64,000 nucleotides of DNA from Hysterangium stoloniferum (Eukaryota; Basidiomycota; Agaricomycetes; Hysterangiales; Hysterangiaceae): NCBI GenBank assembly GCA_015178975.1, contig WHVD01000148.1, positions 124,001-188,000 of the forward strand. The letters run 5' to 3'. This document shows, piece by piece, positions 33,512-43,785 of this stretch. The position numbers and the translations under genes were made by a program. Under the pieces are notes generated by a model, which had not been told where the DNA came from, searched no databases, and saw nothing but the letters and a program-made list of their open reading frames with translations. Position 1 is the stretch's first letter; every line of letters begins with the position of its first letter.

Positions 33512-34367
33512 GATTGGGCTGTGTATAAGTTGTCTCGAGTGCCAAAGTAAATATAAGAGTTTGAGCTCATGACTGTGACCATGACTTGAAACTATAGCCA
33601 TATTGGTAGCTTTCTGATTGAACTCTCTAAGACCTTGAGTCAAATTGAATCCTTTTAATTTCCCTTTGATTATGGTCTTCTCACTGGTCACATGTCCATG
33701 ACCTCCATTCAATTAGCTCTTCTGTGTCATAATCCATATCATCATTGGCATGAAAACTTCCTCAATTTGGAAGCTTCTCAGGAGGGATAGGATTATTATG
33801 AACAATAAGGAAGAAGCCAAGAGACGGCCACACCTCATTAGGGGACAAATACCATCAAGGTCCAAAGAATGTAATATCCACCTTTAATCTTAACTTAACC
33901 TTAAACTACCTCTTAGAATTGTATACAACACAGTCAAGTGGTAAGGCAGGCTTTATCTCATAAAGGAGATAATGAGGGGGATTCTGATTGCATATCTGAC
34001 ATTAAGTTCATCTTGAGATGTCACAAAGCTTGCTTTATTCAATCCCAACTGTGCTACCCCTGACATCTGTTTCCCAAATGAATGTACTCATCCAACTAAA
34101 CCATAACCAAATTGTAAGTGTATGCACAAGAGCTGATAACTTCACTGTTGCCCAGACTCCATCCAGGAACACCACAAATAGGAACTATCCATCCAAGCAT
34201 GCCAATGGAGGGGTCAGTCCCACTGCAAAGGAGTCACTTCATTAATCACTTGATAACTACAAGTCTATAATAAAGCTTGCTTGAATTGTATGGTTATACA
34301 TTTGCATGGGAATACAAATAGTGAGGGTGCAAGGTGAGCAATGGAGGCAAGGAAAGTAATGCACATG
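33512..34367. other. Unassigned, host sequence of K3 and J3
   Basis: Short frames on both strands, none recognised. CpG-poor like the neighbouring repeats. Confidence 0.3.
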
Positions 34368-35130
34368 TGTTAAGAGTCATGCATGGAGCTCATTGGAGGG
34401 TTTCTGGAGAAACCCATGGGAAAGCCGGTAGGACTTGGCTTCAGCTTATAGGCTGCACCCTCGCGAGATCGTCTTGTCCAATTTCAAATGGGCAGACAGG
34501 AATCCCAGGGAGCCCGGGAGGGGTTTGTGGGTTGAGAGGTTGGGGAGTTGAGATAAATAGGTCAGAGGTTGAGTGATAGATGGGTTGGAGCCCGTGGGCT
34601 CCAACAAGGTCAAGCAGTGTGTTTCAAAGAGGAGATTAGAGTGGACAATGTACTTGATATTACTGGGGGGAATCTAAGCTGATTTTCTGACTAGATTGTA
34701 TGTACAACATCTGCCAGACTATATAGACTGTGGAATGAATGTAACATACCAAATCCAGTAATAATGAAAACTAAACTAGCAAACATGAAACGAGATAAAT
34801 AAACACCAAACTTGGTGTTAGGAATGGAACAGAACAGAGTCTAAATTGTGACAGGTATTTGACCATAACAGGAATGGGGCTCAGTTAGAGAGCTGTCAGG
34901 TTTTCAGAGCGGGGTCCAGTGACTGGTGCATGGGACAGGGTCAGAGATAGACAGGAGCAGAGTCCAGCAGGTATTCCAGTGACTGATACATGAAGTAACA
35001 AAGGTCAAGTGTGGACAGGTCTGACATACAGAGTCCAGTGGGTATTCTGGTAAACTGATAATTGGTGCATGTAAGGTGCTGGTGCATATAAGTTAGTGCC
35101 TGGAGTCCAGTGGGATTTCCAGTTATAACA
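34368..35130 (-). repeat. Solo LTR of family J (J3), TSD ACATG
   Basis: 763 bp with TGTTA/TAACA ends and ACATG on both sides (34363-34367, 35131-35135). CpG-poor relative to J1 and J4. Hairpin module near 34430-34480. Confidence 0.9.
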
Positions 35131-35523
35131 ACATGCAACCAAAAAATGGGGGTGGAAACATATTCTGGAGGTCTCATCAGGAGTGTCATAGAGTGTCGTC
35201 ACCTGATTGCCCATTTTGAGGGCTTGCACCCAAAAACAGCAGATAGGGATAAGAGGCACAACTGTGTGGAAATCTGGCTGGTGTTCTGGGAGTTTACAAA
35301 ATTAACAATGTAACTGGAGTTTAATGGTTAAGGTCACATTGGTGATGGTAAAAGTGCCTTTGGAGACATTGAGGGAATTGGCAATCACGTACAGACCATT
35401 CAAATATGATGAGTTAGGGTTCAAAATGATGGTGTTAACAGGATTGGGGTCGAACTGCCATGAAATAACATTTTGGTGGAACTGTACCCAAAAATCACTG
35501 GGAGAGGGGCTATTGATTGAGAT

Positions 35524-36838
35524 TGTTAGGATACACACTCAGGCCGGGTCTCCGGAGAAACCCGGGGGATATCTGGTAGGACTTGGCTTCAGCTTATAGG
35601 CTGCGCCCTCGCTAGATCGTGTTTGTGAAGAGTGGTAGAAGTTCAGACCATTCTATATACGAAGAAATGAGTAGAAGAGGAGGATATTGACCTATTCGGT
35701 GCAATATAAGAGAAAGTGAGAGAAAGAGCACAAGATGACGAAGGAGTCAACAAGTGCGATGGTTCGAGTGGAGGCCTCGACTATTACAGTTCGAGGCCAG
35801 AAGTATTCAGTAGTTCAGATAATGCTACCTATGTGGTAGCTGACACATTACCCTGATCATCGCTCGTAGTAGACCTAGTTTGTGTCTTACGAGTGGTGGT
35901 TCTTGGGTTAAAGTGTGTCTGAGTTCTAATTGGTGCTGAGTGCACCCACAAGTATACACAATGCTTCGAACTAATGAAATATGCGATATTCGAAGAATGT
36001 GAAAGATAGTAAAATATGAATAGAATATGTAAAATATAAATGAAATAAAAGGAGTGTTTTACCACAATGAAACTGTGGTAAAAGCATACTCCTCACAGTG
36101 TTGTCCAATTTCAAACGGACGGACGGGGATCCCGGGGAGTCCGGGCGGGGTTCATGGGTCGTAGGTCGTAAGTCAGGTCGTGGGTCGTAAGTCAGAGATC
36201 GTGGGTCGTGAGTCGAGTTGGTTGACAGAGATAGATGCGCCGCAGCCCGTGGGCTCCGAAGTGCGAGCGATGTGAATCGAGTAAGGTTTTAGAGCGGAAA
36301 ATATTATTAGATTACTGGGGGGAATCTAAGCTAATTTTCTGACTGGATTGTATGTACAACATCTGCCAGTTTATATATACCGTGGAATGCATGACATACC
36401 AAATCCAGTAATAGCGAAATGAAACTAACAAAACATAAAACGGGAATAGTAAACACCAAATTGGTGTTAGGAACGGAACGGAACAGAGCGGAGTCCGAAT
36501 CGTGACAAAGCATAACCCATAACGGGAAACGGAGCAGGAGCGGAGTCCTAAATCGTGACAGGTCATTTGACTAAAATGGGAATGGGGCTCAATTAGAGCG
36601 GTGACGGGATTCTAAGCGGGGACCGGTGACTGATGCGTGGGATGAAGATGGACATAGACAGAGATGGAGTCCGGGGGAAGTCCGGTGACTGATATGTGTT
36701 GTAATGAGGTCAAACGTAACGAGTCTTGACGTAACGGAGTCCGGGCGGGAAATCCTATAAACAGACGATTGGTGCTTGTAGCGCGTGGGGGCGTACGGGT
36801 TAGTGCCCGGAGTCCGGCAGGATTGTCCAGTCGTAACA
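35524..36838 (-). repeat. Solo LTR of family J (J4), split by K4; TSD GAGAT
   Basis: TGTTA/TAACA ends with GAGAT on both sides (35519-35523, 36839-36843). Without K4 it is about 836 bp, close to J1 (819 bp). CpG-rich and young. Confidence 0.92.
35624..36097 (-). repeat. Solo LTR of family K (K4), TSD GTGTT
   Basis: 474 bp inside J4, TGTGA/TCACA ends, GTGTT at 35619-35623 and 36098-36102. Younger than J4 by position. Confidence 0.92.
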
Positions 36839-36905
36839 GAGATCACAGCAAAAATAGTGTCAGAGGTGGAGGGTGATTTGCCGGTGGAAGAGATGTTAGC
36901 ATCAG

Positions 36906-38170
36906 TCTCTAGAGGAAATTACTGCAGCCTTGGAGTGTGTCCATTTGTGTGAATCAATTTCTGTACGATGGGAGGTGCTGCTATTTATGTTGGCTTATGG
37001 CTATGGAGTTGAGAGATGGCAGATGAGGTTGAAGGTAGTAGCGAAAATGTATTGGAAGTGGTGGCATTCATGAAGGATTGGGTGGATGGTATAGTATACA
37101 TGGTTTGATTGAGTGGAGGGAGTGCAGGTGTGACTGACTCAACTTTTGAGCATCAAAGGAGTCAGAGGCTGTGGGCTCTTGTGGCAAACACATGCAGAGA
37201 AGTTGCAACAGTGACTCATTGAATTCCCCCATTGCATCTGCCTCCTTTCATGTCACCACTTCAGCACTGAATAGGGGCATGCCACCAAGATTGAATGAGT
37301 TATCTTCAAAGCCAATCATAGGGGAGGTTCCAAGGATGAACTCAGCTGAAAGCTAATGCATTGTTATGAGGGATGGTAGAGAAATGGAACATTTTGGTTT
37401 GTAGATGAGATAAAATGGATCCATTGGATATTCAGTATCAATGAATACCTAAGGTTGTGGTCTCGGGCAGGAGACTTAGTTTGTGAATGACATTGTATTC
37501 AGTGATAAGGATGGGTGTAGAGTGGAATGTCATAGGGGTTGAGTGTAATCTTGATGTTTGTTAGGAATCGCTCTCAGATCACTCCAAGAGACCAATGAGT
37601 AAGCCCAGAAACCAAGTCAATACCAACAGCTAGATCAGTCCAGTGACATCATTGCTCAAACTAGAGCCAATGCATGTGTGGTGAAGTCTACTGTGCATTG
37701 CACATGGATTAGGCTACTCCAGAGATGTCCTAGAGGTCATGGAAAGTGTGTCCTAATGCACTGTTGTGAGGTGGTACATTTTGAGGGTGTGTGTATGAAA
37801 ATGGTGGGAAGGGCAGGCACATGTTGGTGTGATCACATGACAGTATGTATGAGTGTGGCAACATGGGTGCTGTGGGTGCACCAGGTTGATTGGGGTAAGA
37901 AGGAAGTTGTCCATTCATGATATCACCTGACAATGTGATTTGAGGTGGCATCATGCGCTTTCATCTTGGGACAGCATATTTAACAGTGTGATGTATAGCA
38001 GGATGAGGACGGTACGTGGAGTATTAAGGCATGAGAATATAATATCTAAGAGCTTATTCAACTTGTATCTGGAGGTTCAGGGCTCCACAATCTTGCATTC
38101 CAGAATAATGAGAGTGTGTCTTCAGGAGCAGAAGAATGCATGTAGATAGATATGAAACCACCTCCTGGGT
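36906..38170. other. Unassigned, repeat-like
   Basis: CpG-poor; no protein recognised. A long run of short frames on both strands suggests a decayed element or pseudogene. Confidence 0.3.
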
Positions 38171-38308
38171 GTCAAATGAACAAATTATTATTATTATTAT
38201 TATTTTCAACAAGGAAATATCATATTATGCAAGAGATATCCATAGTATCTGTAAAAAGGAAAAAAGAGGTGGGGTCCAATAGGGTGCATAGCTGCACTTT
38301 GGCGCTTA

Positions 38309-38521
38309 CAGTGACTTACAAAACGTATCCAATGTTTTGTAGTTTCAGCTTATATATGCTATATCGCAGTAGATAAAATAGTAGAAATCACCAAAATATT
38401 TGTGAACATGACCTATCATGTATATATTTATATGGTAGAACTATATTATGTAATATCCATATATGGAAACACTATGAATTTTTCAATGGAGAGGGTTCAT
38501 TGGATACGTTTTGTAACTGAC
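38309..38521. repeat. Left terminal inverted repeat of the mariner
   Basis: 213 bp; tip and inner end are inverted copies of a 20-odd-base word around ACAAAACGTATCCAATG. Confidence 0.9.
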
Positions 38522-38547
38522 ACATTTAGGCAGGAAATTACTAGTAT

Positions 38548-39564
38548 TTAGTACTTAGTGTAGCCACCCTTTTCCTTTAATATATCTGAAACCCTCCTAG
38601 GCATACCTTCAATCAAATCCTGACACACCTTTTCATCAATCTTGTACCATTCATCCACCACCCTCTCCCACAACTCTTCCATCCCCTGGGGTGCATTCTC
38701 ATACCCTGCCAACCTCCTCTTCAGGTGATTCCATAGGTGTTCAATGGGATTCAAGTCAGGAGACTGTGCTGGCCATGAGAGAACCCTGAAACCATTTTCT
38801 TGGAACCAATTCTGGGCCTTCTTACAGGTATGCTTGGGGTCATTGTCCTGCTGGAAGATGATACCATTGGCAGATTTACCATAGTCCTTAAGACTGGCTT
38901 GCAGGTCATCCTCCAGAATCTGGATGTAGAGATCCCCATCCATCCTTCCATCAATCTTGCATGCATACCCAACCCCCTCCCACAGCATGCACCCCCAAAC
39001 CATTAAAGATCCACCACCAAACTTCAGGGTTCCCTCAACCAGCCTGTCACTCAAGCCCTCCCCTGCCTTTTTCCACACCCACTTCCTGCCATCTGACCCC
39101 AGCCTATTAATTTTGGTCTCATCAGACCACACCACGTTCTTCCAATCCTTCACAGTCCAATCCTGATATGCCAAAGCAAAATCCATTCTCTCCCTTTTAT
39201 GCCTCTTAGAAAGAAGAGGCCTTTTCTTCTTTACCACAGGCTTCATCCCAGCTGCCTTGAGTCAATGATGCACTGTTTGAGGATTGAGTGACTGGTTGGT
39301 GATAGTGCAAAGTGCCTTTGTTGCATCTACAGCTGTATCAGCCTTTCCAGAGCTGATAAGGTGTTGTGCAAAATGGATGTTGGCTGTGGAGAGTTTGGAA
39401 AGGTGACCACCAGAGGACTTAGAAAGGTGGTAATGGTGTTTAGAATGAAGTCTAGAGATAGTAGCATAGCTATAGCCAGTAGAAACTGAAATTTGTCTGG
39501 CAGAATGGCCAGCATCAAGTAGAGAAAGGATCTCATACTGGGCAGCAGTGGACAGGGGATGCAT
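38548..39564 (-). pseudogene. Tc1-like transposase (DD34E) with one in-frame stop
   Basis: Cuts and pastes the element. N-terminal helix-turn-helix part (MHPLSTAAQYEILSLLDAGHSA, then ARQISVSTGYSYATISR), then the DDE_3 catalytic core: WSDETKIN (first Asp), FQQDNDPKHT (second Asp), and SPDLNPIEHLWNHLKRR (Glu, 34 residues after the second Asp). It ends GGYTKY at 38548. The frame is open from 39564 except for one TGA at 39262-39264, about residue 101, between the DNA-binding part and the core, where family members have LKKAGMK-like sequence. Length (about 338 codons) is normal for the group. Confidence 0.9.
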
Positions 39565-39699
39565 GGTTAGAATTGAGGAAATATTAGCTGAGAAAGCCCT
39601 TCAACTTATACTGTAGTATAGAATGATCACATGACATGTTGAAAAACATAAACAAATGCAAACAATCAACATAGGCATATGGTTTTCATGCCAGAACCT

Positions 39700-39912
39700 G
39701 TCAGTTACAAAACGTATCCAATGAACCCTCTCCATTAAAATATTCATAGTGTTTCCATATATGGATATTACATAATATAGTTCTACCATATAAATATATA
39801 CATGATAGGTCATGTTCACAAATATTTTAGTGATTTCTACTATTTTATCTACTGCGATATAGCATATATAAGCTGAAACTACAAAACATTGGATACGTTT
39901 TGTAAGTCACTG
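39700..39912. repeat. Right terminal inverted repeat of the mariner
   Basis: Inverted partner of 38309-38521, with about three differences. Confidence 0.9.
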
Positions 39913-41541
39913 TATGTAATCCTGCCTGGTGCTTGCATAGGTGCTGACTGCCTTTGCAGTGCCAGTGTTACAACCATGTCACAACTGTGTTGCAACCTGA
40001 CGGTCCCCAATGATACTACTGTCTGCCTACATTTCAAGTTACTGGCCAAGTCATTGTATCGGCAACCATCAGTAATGTTACAACTGTGTCGCAATCCGAC
40101 AGTCCCTGAGGTTATTGCTGCCTATCAACATTTAAGTTATTGATCAAGTCATCGCATCGGCTGTCGGTCTCCCGACGCTGATGTACGCTTTCATGGCGAT
40201 CAAACCCCATTTACGCCCCCATCAAATTATACTTGTACTATCTGATTATACTCTGATATGTATGACCCTTTTTATTATGATGATCCATTCTACACTATGT
40301 TTTACATATGCCCATATATACTTGTAATCTGTGGACTATTTCCTTTTCTCGTAATTCTGCTCTCAGTTAAATCATGGCCTCCGAACTTATCATAACCTTC
40401 CAGTTCCTAGTCAAGTTTATTTGTCAGTAATGTTTCTGCTCTTCCCTTAGTTAGTATTTTCTAGATGCCAATAATTTGTATATGAATCCGCTGTACATAG
40501 TTGTAGATACTAAGTAATCAGAATATCGACTCAGAACACCCACATATGTACATACATCTCTAGAAGTCTTGCTCTAAGTATCCCACTCTCTGCCTTTGTG
40601 TGTGCTCACCCACTCTTGGTCCCCGACCCCTTAGCCTGACACTCAACTTATCCTTCAGTCCTGATTGGTAACTGTTATGTATTTCTGAGTTTTTTCCATT
40701 TTTTAACCAATCGCCCCTAACAAATTGTGAAAAAGAAAATTTAAATGTAATTATATCACGATGATAAAACTGTACAATATTTTCTTGATTTATCTTGAAA
40801 TTATACAATTTATTTTGTATTTTTATCTAATAAATTGAGAGAGCTATGAAATTTCTATTTTTTATTCTTTTTTGATTAACATGTCATACACTAGCAACTC
40901 AGCACTTATTCACAACGTGTGAAGAGATCACATGATATTCACATGACATTTCAAACTCTGATAATGACAAAATGTGATGTGAAATAATCACACATAATCA
41001 AGGCAAAATATATATTTATATATTATTATAATAAAATATTATTATATTTATAATTAACTATGTAAAAGTAAATATAATAATTATATAATAATATAAAATC
41101 AGCCACCTGGGGCTTATTACATGGTGCATGGGAAAGCCATCACAAAGGCACGCAATAGTCACAAAGGTGTGACAGTAACAAGAGCACGCAACAGTCACAA
41201 AGGCACACGATGGTCACAATGTGTGACAGTCACAAGATGTGAAAGGTGTCATACATGCACAGGTGCGAGAGCATTATGTCATCATATATGCTACTACAGC
41301 AAAAACCAGAAACTCCCTGGAATATTCCAGTGGTTTCCAAAGGAACAGTAGATAATAGGTACTAATAATAGATAGAATATTGTAGAATATTCTATAAGAT
41401 TCCAGAATGTTCTATTATGCCAAGAACATTCTAGTGTCTTAGAAGTAGTTAGAACCTTCCACAATGCTCTAGAAAATTCTAGAAAATTCTAAATGACATC
41501 ATACAATCTTCTAGAATCTTCTAAATGTCTCAGACTAAAAT

Positions 41542-41549
41542 GTATATAA
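41542..41549 (+). promoter_or_regulatory. TATA box of element G2
   Basis: GTATATAAGGAGCTC, identical to the one in G1. Confidence 0.6.
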
Positions 41550-41772
41550 GGAGCTCAGCTCCAGCCTTGAATATCATATCATCTTATCATCTCATCAACC
41601 CACCACATCTGTGTGTCACTGCAGCAAGCAGCCTATTCCACCCCAATCTGGGCAGTTGGACATCTAATTCCACCTCTATCAGAGCTGTTGGAAACCCTTG
41701 CCACCTCTATCAGAGTTGTTGGCCCAATCAGATCCCTTGTCACCTCAATCTGAGTTGTTGACTTTTGTTCCC

Positions 41773-42204
41773 TGTCACAACCATCACAAGTCACAACATT
41801 GTCACAAACAATCAAAGGTAATATTTGACAACTCTTCGACTCATCGAATTCGACTTGATGAAACCCGAATATTATTCAACAACATCAAATCTCTTTCGAC
41901 ATGTCTCATTTCGACATCACAAATGATTTCATTATTAGTTCATAACATAGTCATAACGATACGAAGAAAAGCATAAAAGGGCTACAAAAGGAGTGAGGGA
42001 AGTCAGTTGAAATATCTGTAAATTAGTGATACTAGTAATCTAACTTGTCATAACTTCTTCGACAAATACTTCTGTGAGTTCTCACAACTGGTAATAGCCT
42101 CTTACTTCATTGACAGGGCGAATATATACTTCATCGAATGAGGCTTTCGAGTTCGATCAATAGAATATTATTTGACTATATTGAAGAATAATCGATTCAT
42201 GACA
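41773..42204 (+). repeat. Solo LTR of family C (C2), TSD TTCCC
   Basis: TGTCACAACC to ATTCATGACA, 432 bp, with TTCCC on both sides (41768-41772, 42205-42209). It lacks the 11-bp minisatellite of C1. Confidence 0.88.
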
Positions 42205-42419
42205 TTCCCCCTTGCCACTTCTTAGTTGAATAGTTGGCTTTTATATATCTGTTGCCACCTCGGTTAGAGTTGTTGGCTATCAACCTATAATATATAAATA
42301 ATCTTATACTATAGTCACCTCTTAATTGAGTACTGATTATTAGTTTTCTTTACATTGTCATTTGTAGTCTAAGACTTCAGTCACCTCTAGTTGAGTAATT
42401 TGACTGTTTATTACATTAC

Positions 42420-43002
42420 TGTTACGACCCGTTCCCGGATGTTTCAATATCCGACTTCCGGTCTCCCACTCCCGACTTCCGATCCCCGACTTCCGACTTT
42501 GACCTCCGACTACGGAACATCATAGTTACCGTATCATCCGCATTCTTCCCTTGTTCCGCATTTGGTAATTTGTCCGTTGACAAGTATTCACTCATTTGTT
42601 GTTGTATTCCCGTCTCGGAATATTGTCTTCCTAATATGTCTTATTGTATTTCCGTTTTAAGAATACTTCCGTTTCCGTCTTATTATGGTCTCAGTTTGTA
42701 GTACAATAACGAGTAGACTTATATTAGTTTCCACGAATTTGTACTTTACTTTAGATCTGATATCGACTTAGTTTCTTATTCCTCCTCCCGTCTTTCTGTA
42801 CGCTCGATATTCGGAACTCTTCGGAACTCTGAATATCCATATCTTCCGTCATTAGTTCACTTCCGAAATTAAGGACATTGAGCGTTTGCGTAGAGGCGCA
42901 GCACATAAGCTGAAGCCGACGTCCTGACCCTATCCACGAGTTTCCGACTTCCCGGTGACTTTCCGATAGTTCCGGAATAAGTTCCCGACACGGCACTTAA
43001 CA
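42420..43002 (+). repeat. Solo LTR of family E (E1), TSD ATTAC
   Basis: 583 bp, TGTTACGACCCG to CTTAACA, with ATTAC on both sides (42415-42419, 43003-43007). CpG-rich. Hairpin module at 42871-42925 (AGGAC/GTCCT, CAGC/GCTG). Confidence 0.93.
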
Positions 43003-43785
43003 ATTACAAATAATCCCTGTTCCATTGCTCATTTATTGTGAATCAGTAAAGCATATTCACAAAACATCTTAAGTGTTTGAGCATAAATAAATACTGAGAA
43101 TATCCTTACAAGATCCTTAAGACTACATTAAGATCCTGATAAGTTAGTATCACAGTAGACCCTGTAGGTTAGTGTAAATAAAGCATATATTAGCCAAATA
43201 GTGTTTTATTCTATATCTAATCTTTTGACCTGTTTATAAATATTTTTACTGTTTGATAAATAGTATAATATATATATAAACTAGCTAGAATTGAAGTTAA
43301 ATCTAGCTTCGGAATCAGTGAATTGTTATTTATATTTTAGTAGTTGTTTTCACAGAAAAAGAACAGCTTGCAAAAGCAGCTCTCAAAACCTTCTTTGCAA
43401 AGTAGGGTGCATATATTCAAGTAAACTCTTGACTTCAGGGGTTCTACAGTAAGTCTATTCAGGCTGCCACTGATTAATATCAAATACTTAAATTATTTTA
43501 CCTTGCAGTGAATTGAGTATTTGCACATTTTGATAGAGCACTGGACTCCTTTTTCAGAAGATAGTATTAAAATAAGGCTAATACATCACAGTAACTCACC
43601 GTGAGGAACTCGTTAGGACTAGTACCTGCCCAAAATTTAAGGACACCTGACAGTTACTTGCGAGGGCGCAGCACATAAGCTGAAGCCAAGTCCTTCCGAT
43701 CGGTCCCCATCGGTCTACCGACATTAGTCAGTTTTCAATTCTTAACAGGTAAACTGACACTGATGTACATATACCTTCACAGCAG

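Larger units (their letters stand above)
35302..36905 (-). pseudogene. Kre9/Knh1-like cell-wall protein gene, split by LTR J4
   Basis: Minus-strand sequence just left of J4 reads ISINSPSPSDFWVQFHQN, then VISWQFDPNPVNTIILN and LNVSKGTFTITNVTL, the pattern of the Kre9/Knh1-like N-terminal domain found in secreted, serine-rich GPI-anchored fungal proteins. The bases right of J4 (36839-36905) read on into it, so the LTR landed at the start of the domain. The frame stops at 35302 and no GPI or serine-rich tail is found, so this is a host pseudogene or fragment. Family assignment is from motif memory and is moderate. Confidence 0.5.
38309..39912 (-). mobile_element. Tc1/mariner element with 213-bp inverted repeats; TSD TA
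   Basis: Starts CAGTGACTTACAAAACGT and ends with its inverse, between TA (38307-38308) and TA (39913-39914). The 213-bp ends (38309-38521, 39700-39912) differ at only a few bases, so the insertion is recent. Each end has an inner inverted copy of the tip (GGATACGTTTTGTAACTGAC), giving four possible transposase sites, as in the IR/DR group. Confidence 0.92.
38171..39965 (+). repeat. LTR D fragment (D3) interrupted by a mariner
   Basis: The pieces 38171-38308 and 39913-39965 follow D2 (around 29560-29720): GGTGCATAG, CTGCACTTTGGC, then TGTAATCCTGCC after the mariner. It ends at the junction with LTR H3 at the same point of D where H1 sits in D1. Confidence 0.7.
40673..43590 (+). mobile_element. 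LTR-like element G (G2), TSD GTAAC, split by C2 and E1
   Basis: TGTTATGTATTTC to AATACATCACA with GTAAC on both sides (40668-40672, 43591-43595). Without C2 and E1 about 1.89 kb. Aligns inversely with G1, shares the TATA box near 41542 and about eight spaced CACCTCTNNTTGAGT words, but is poorer in CpG. Confidence 0.85.
40076..43747 (+). repeat. Solo LTR of family H (H2), split by G2
   Basis: TGTTACAACTGTGTCGC to CTTAACA; flanks AGTAA and GGTAA differ by one transition. Hairpin module at 43639-43695. Confidence 0.8.
39966..43785 (+). repeat. LTR H fragment (H3), split by H2
   Basis: Pieces 39966-40075 and 43753-43785 are the first part of an H LTR (TGTTACAACCATGTC...). It is cut off by the LINE on the right. 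It joins D at the same site and orientation as H1 does in D1. Confidence 0.65.
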
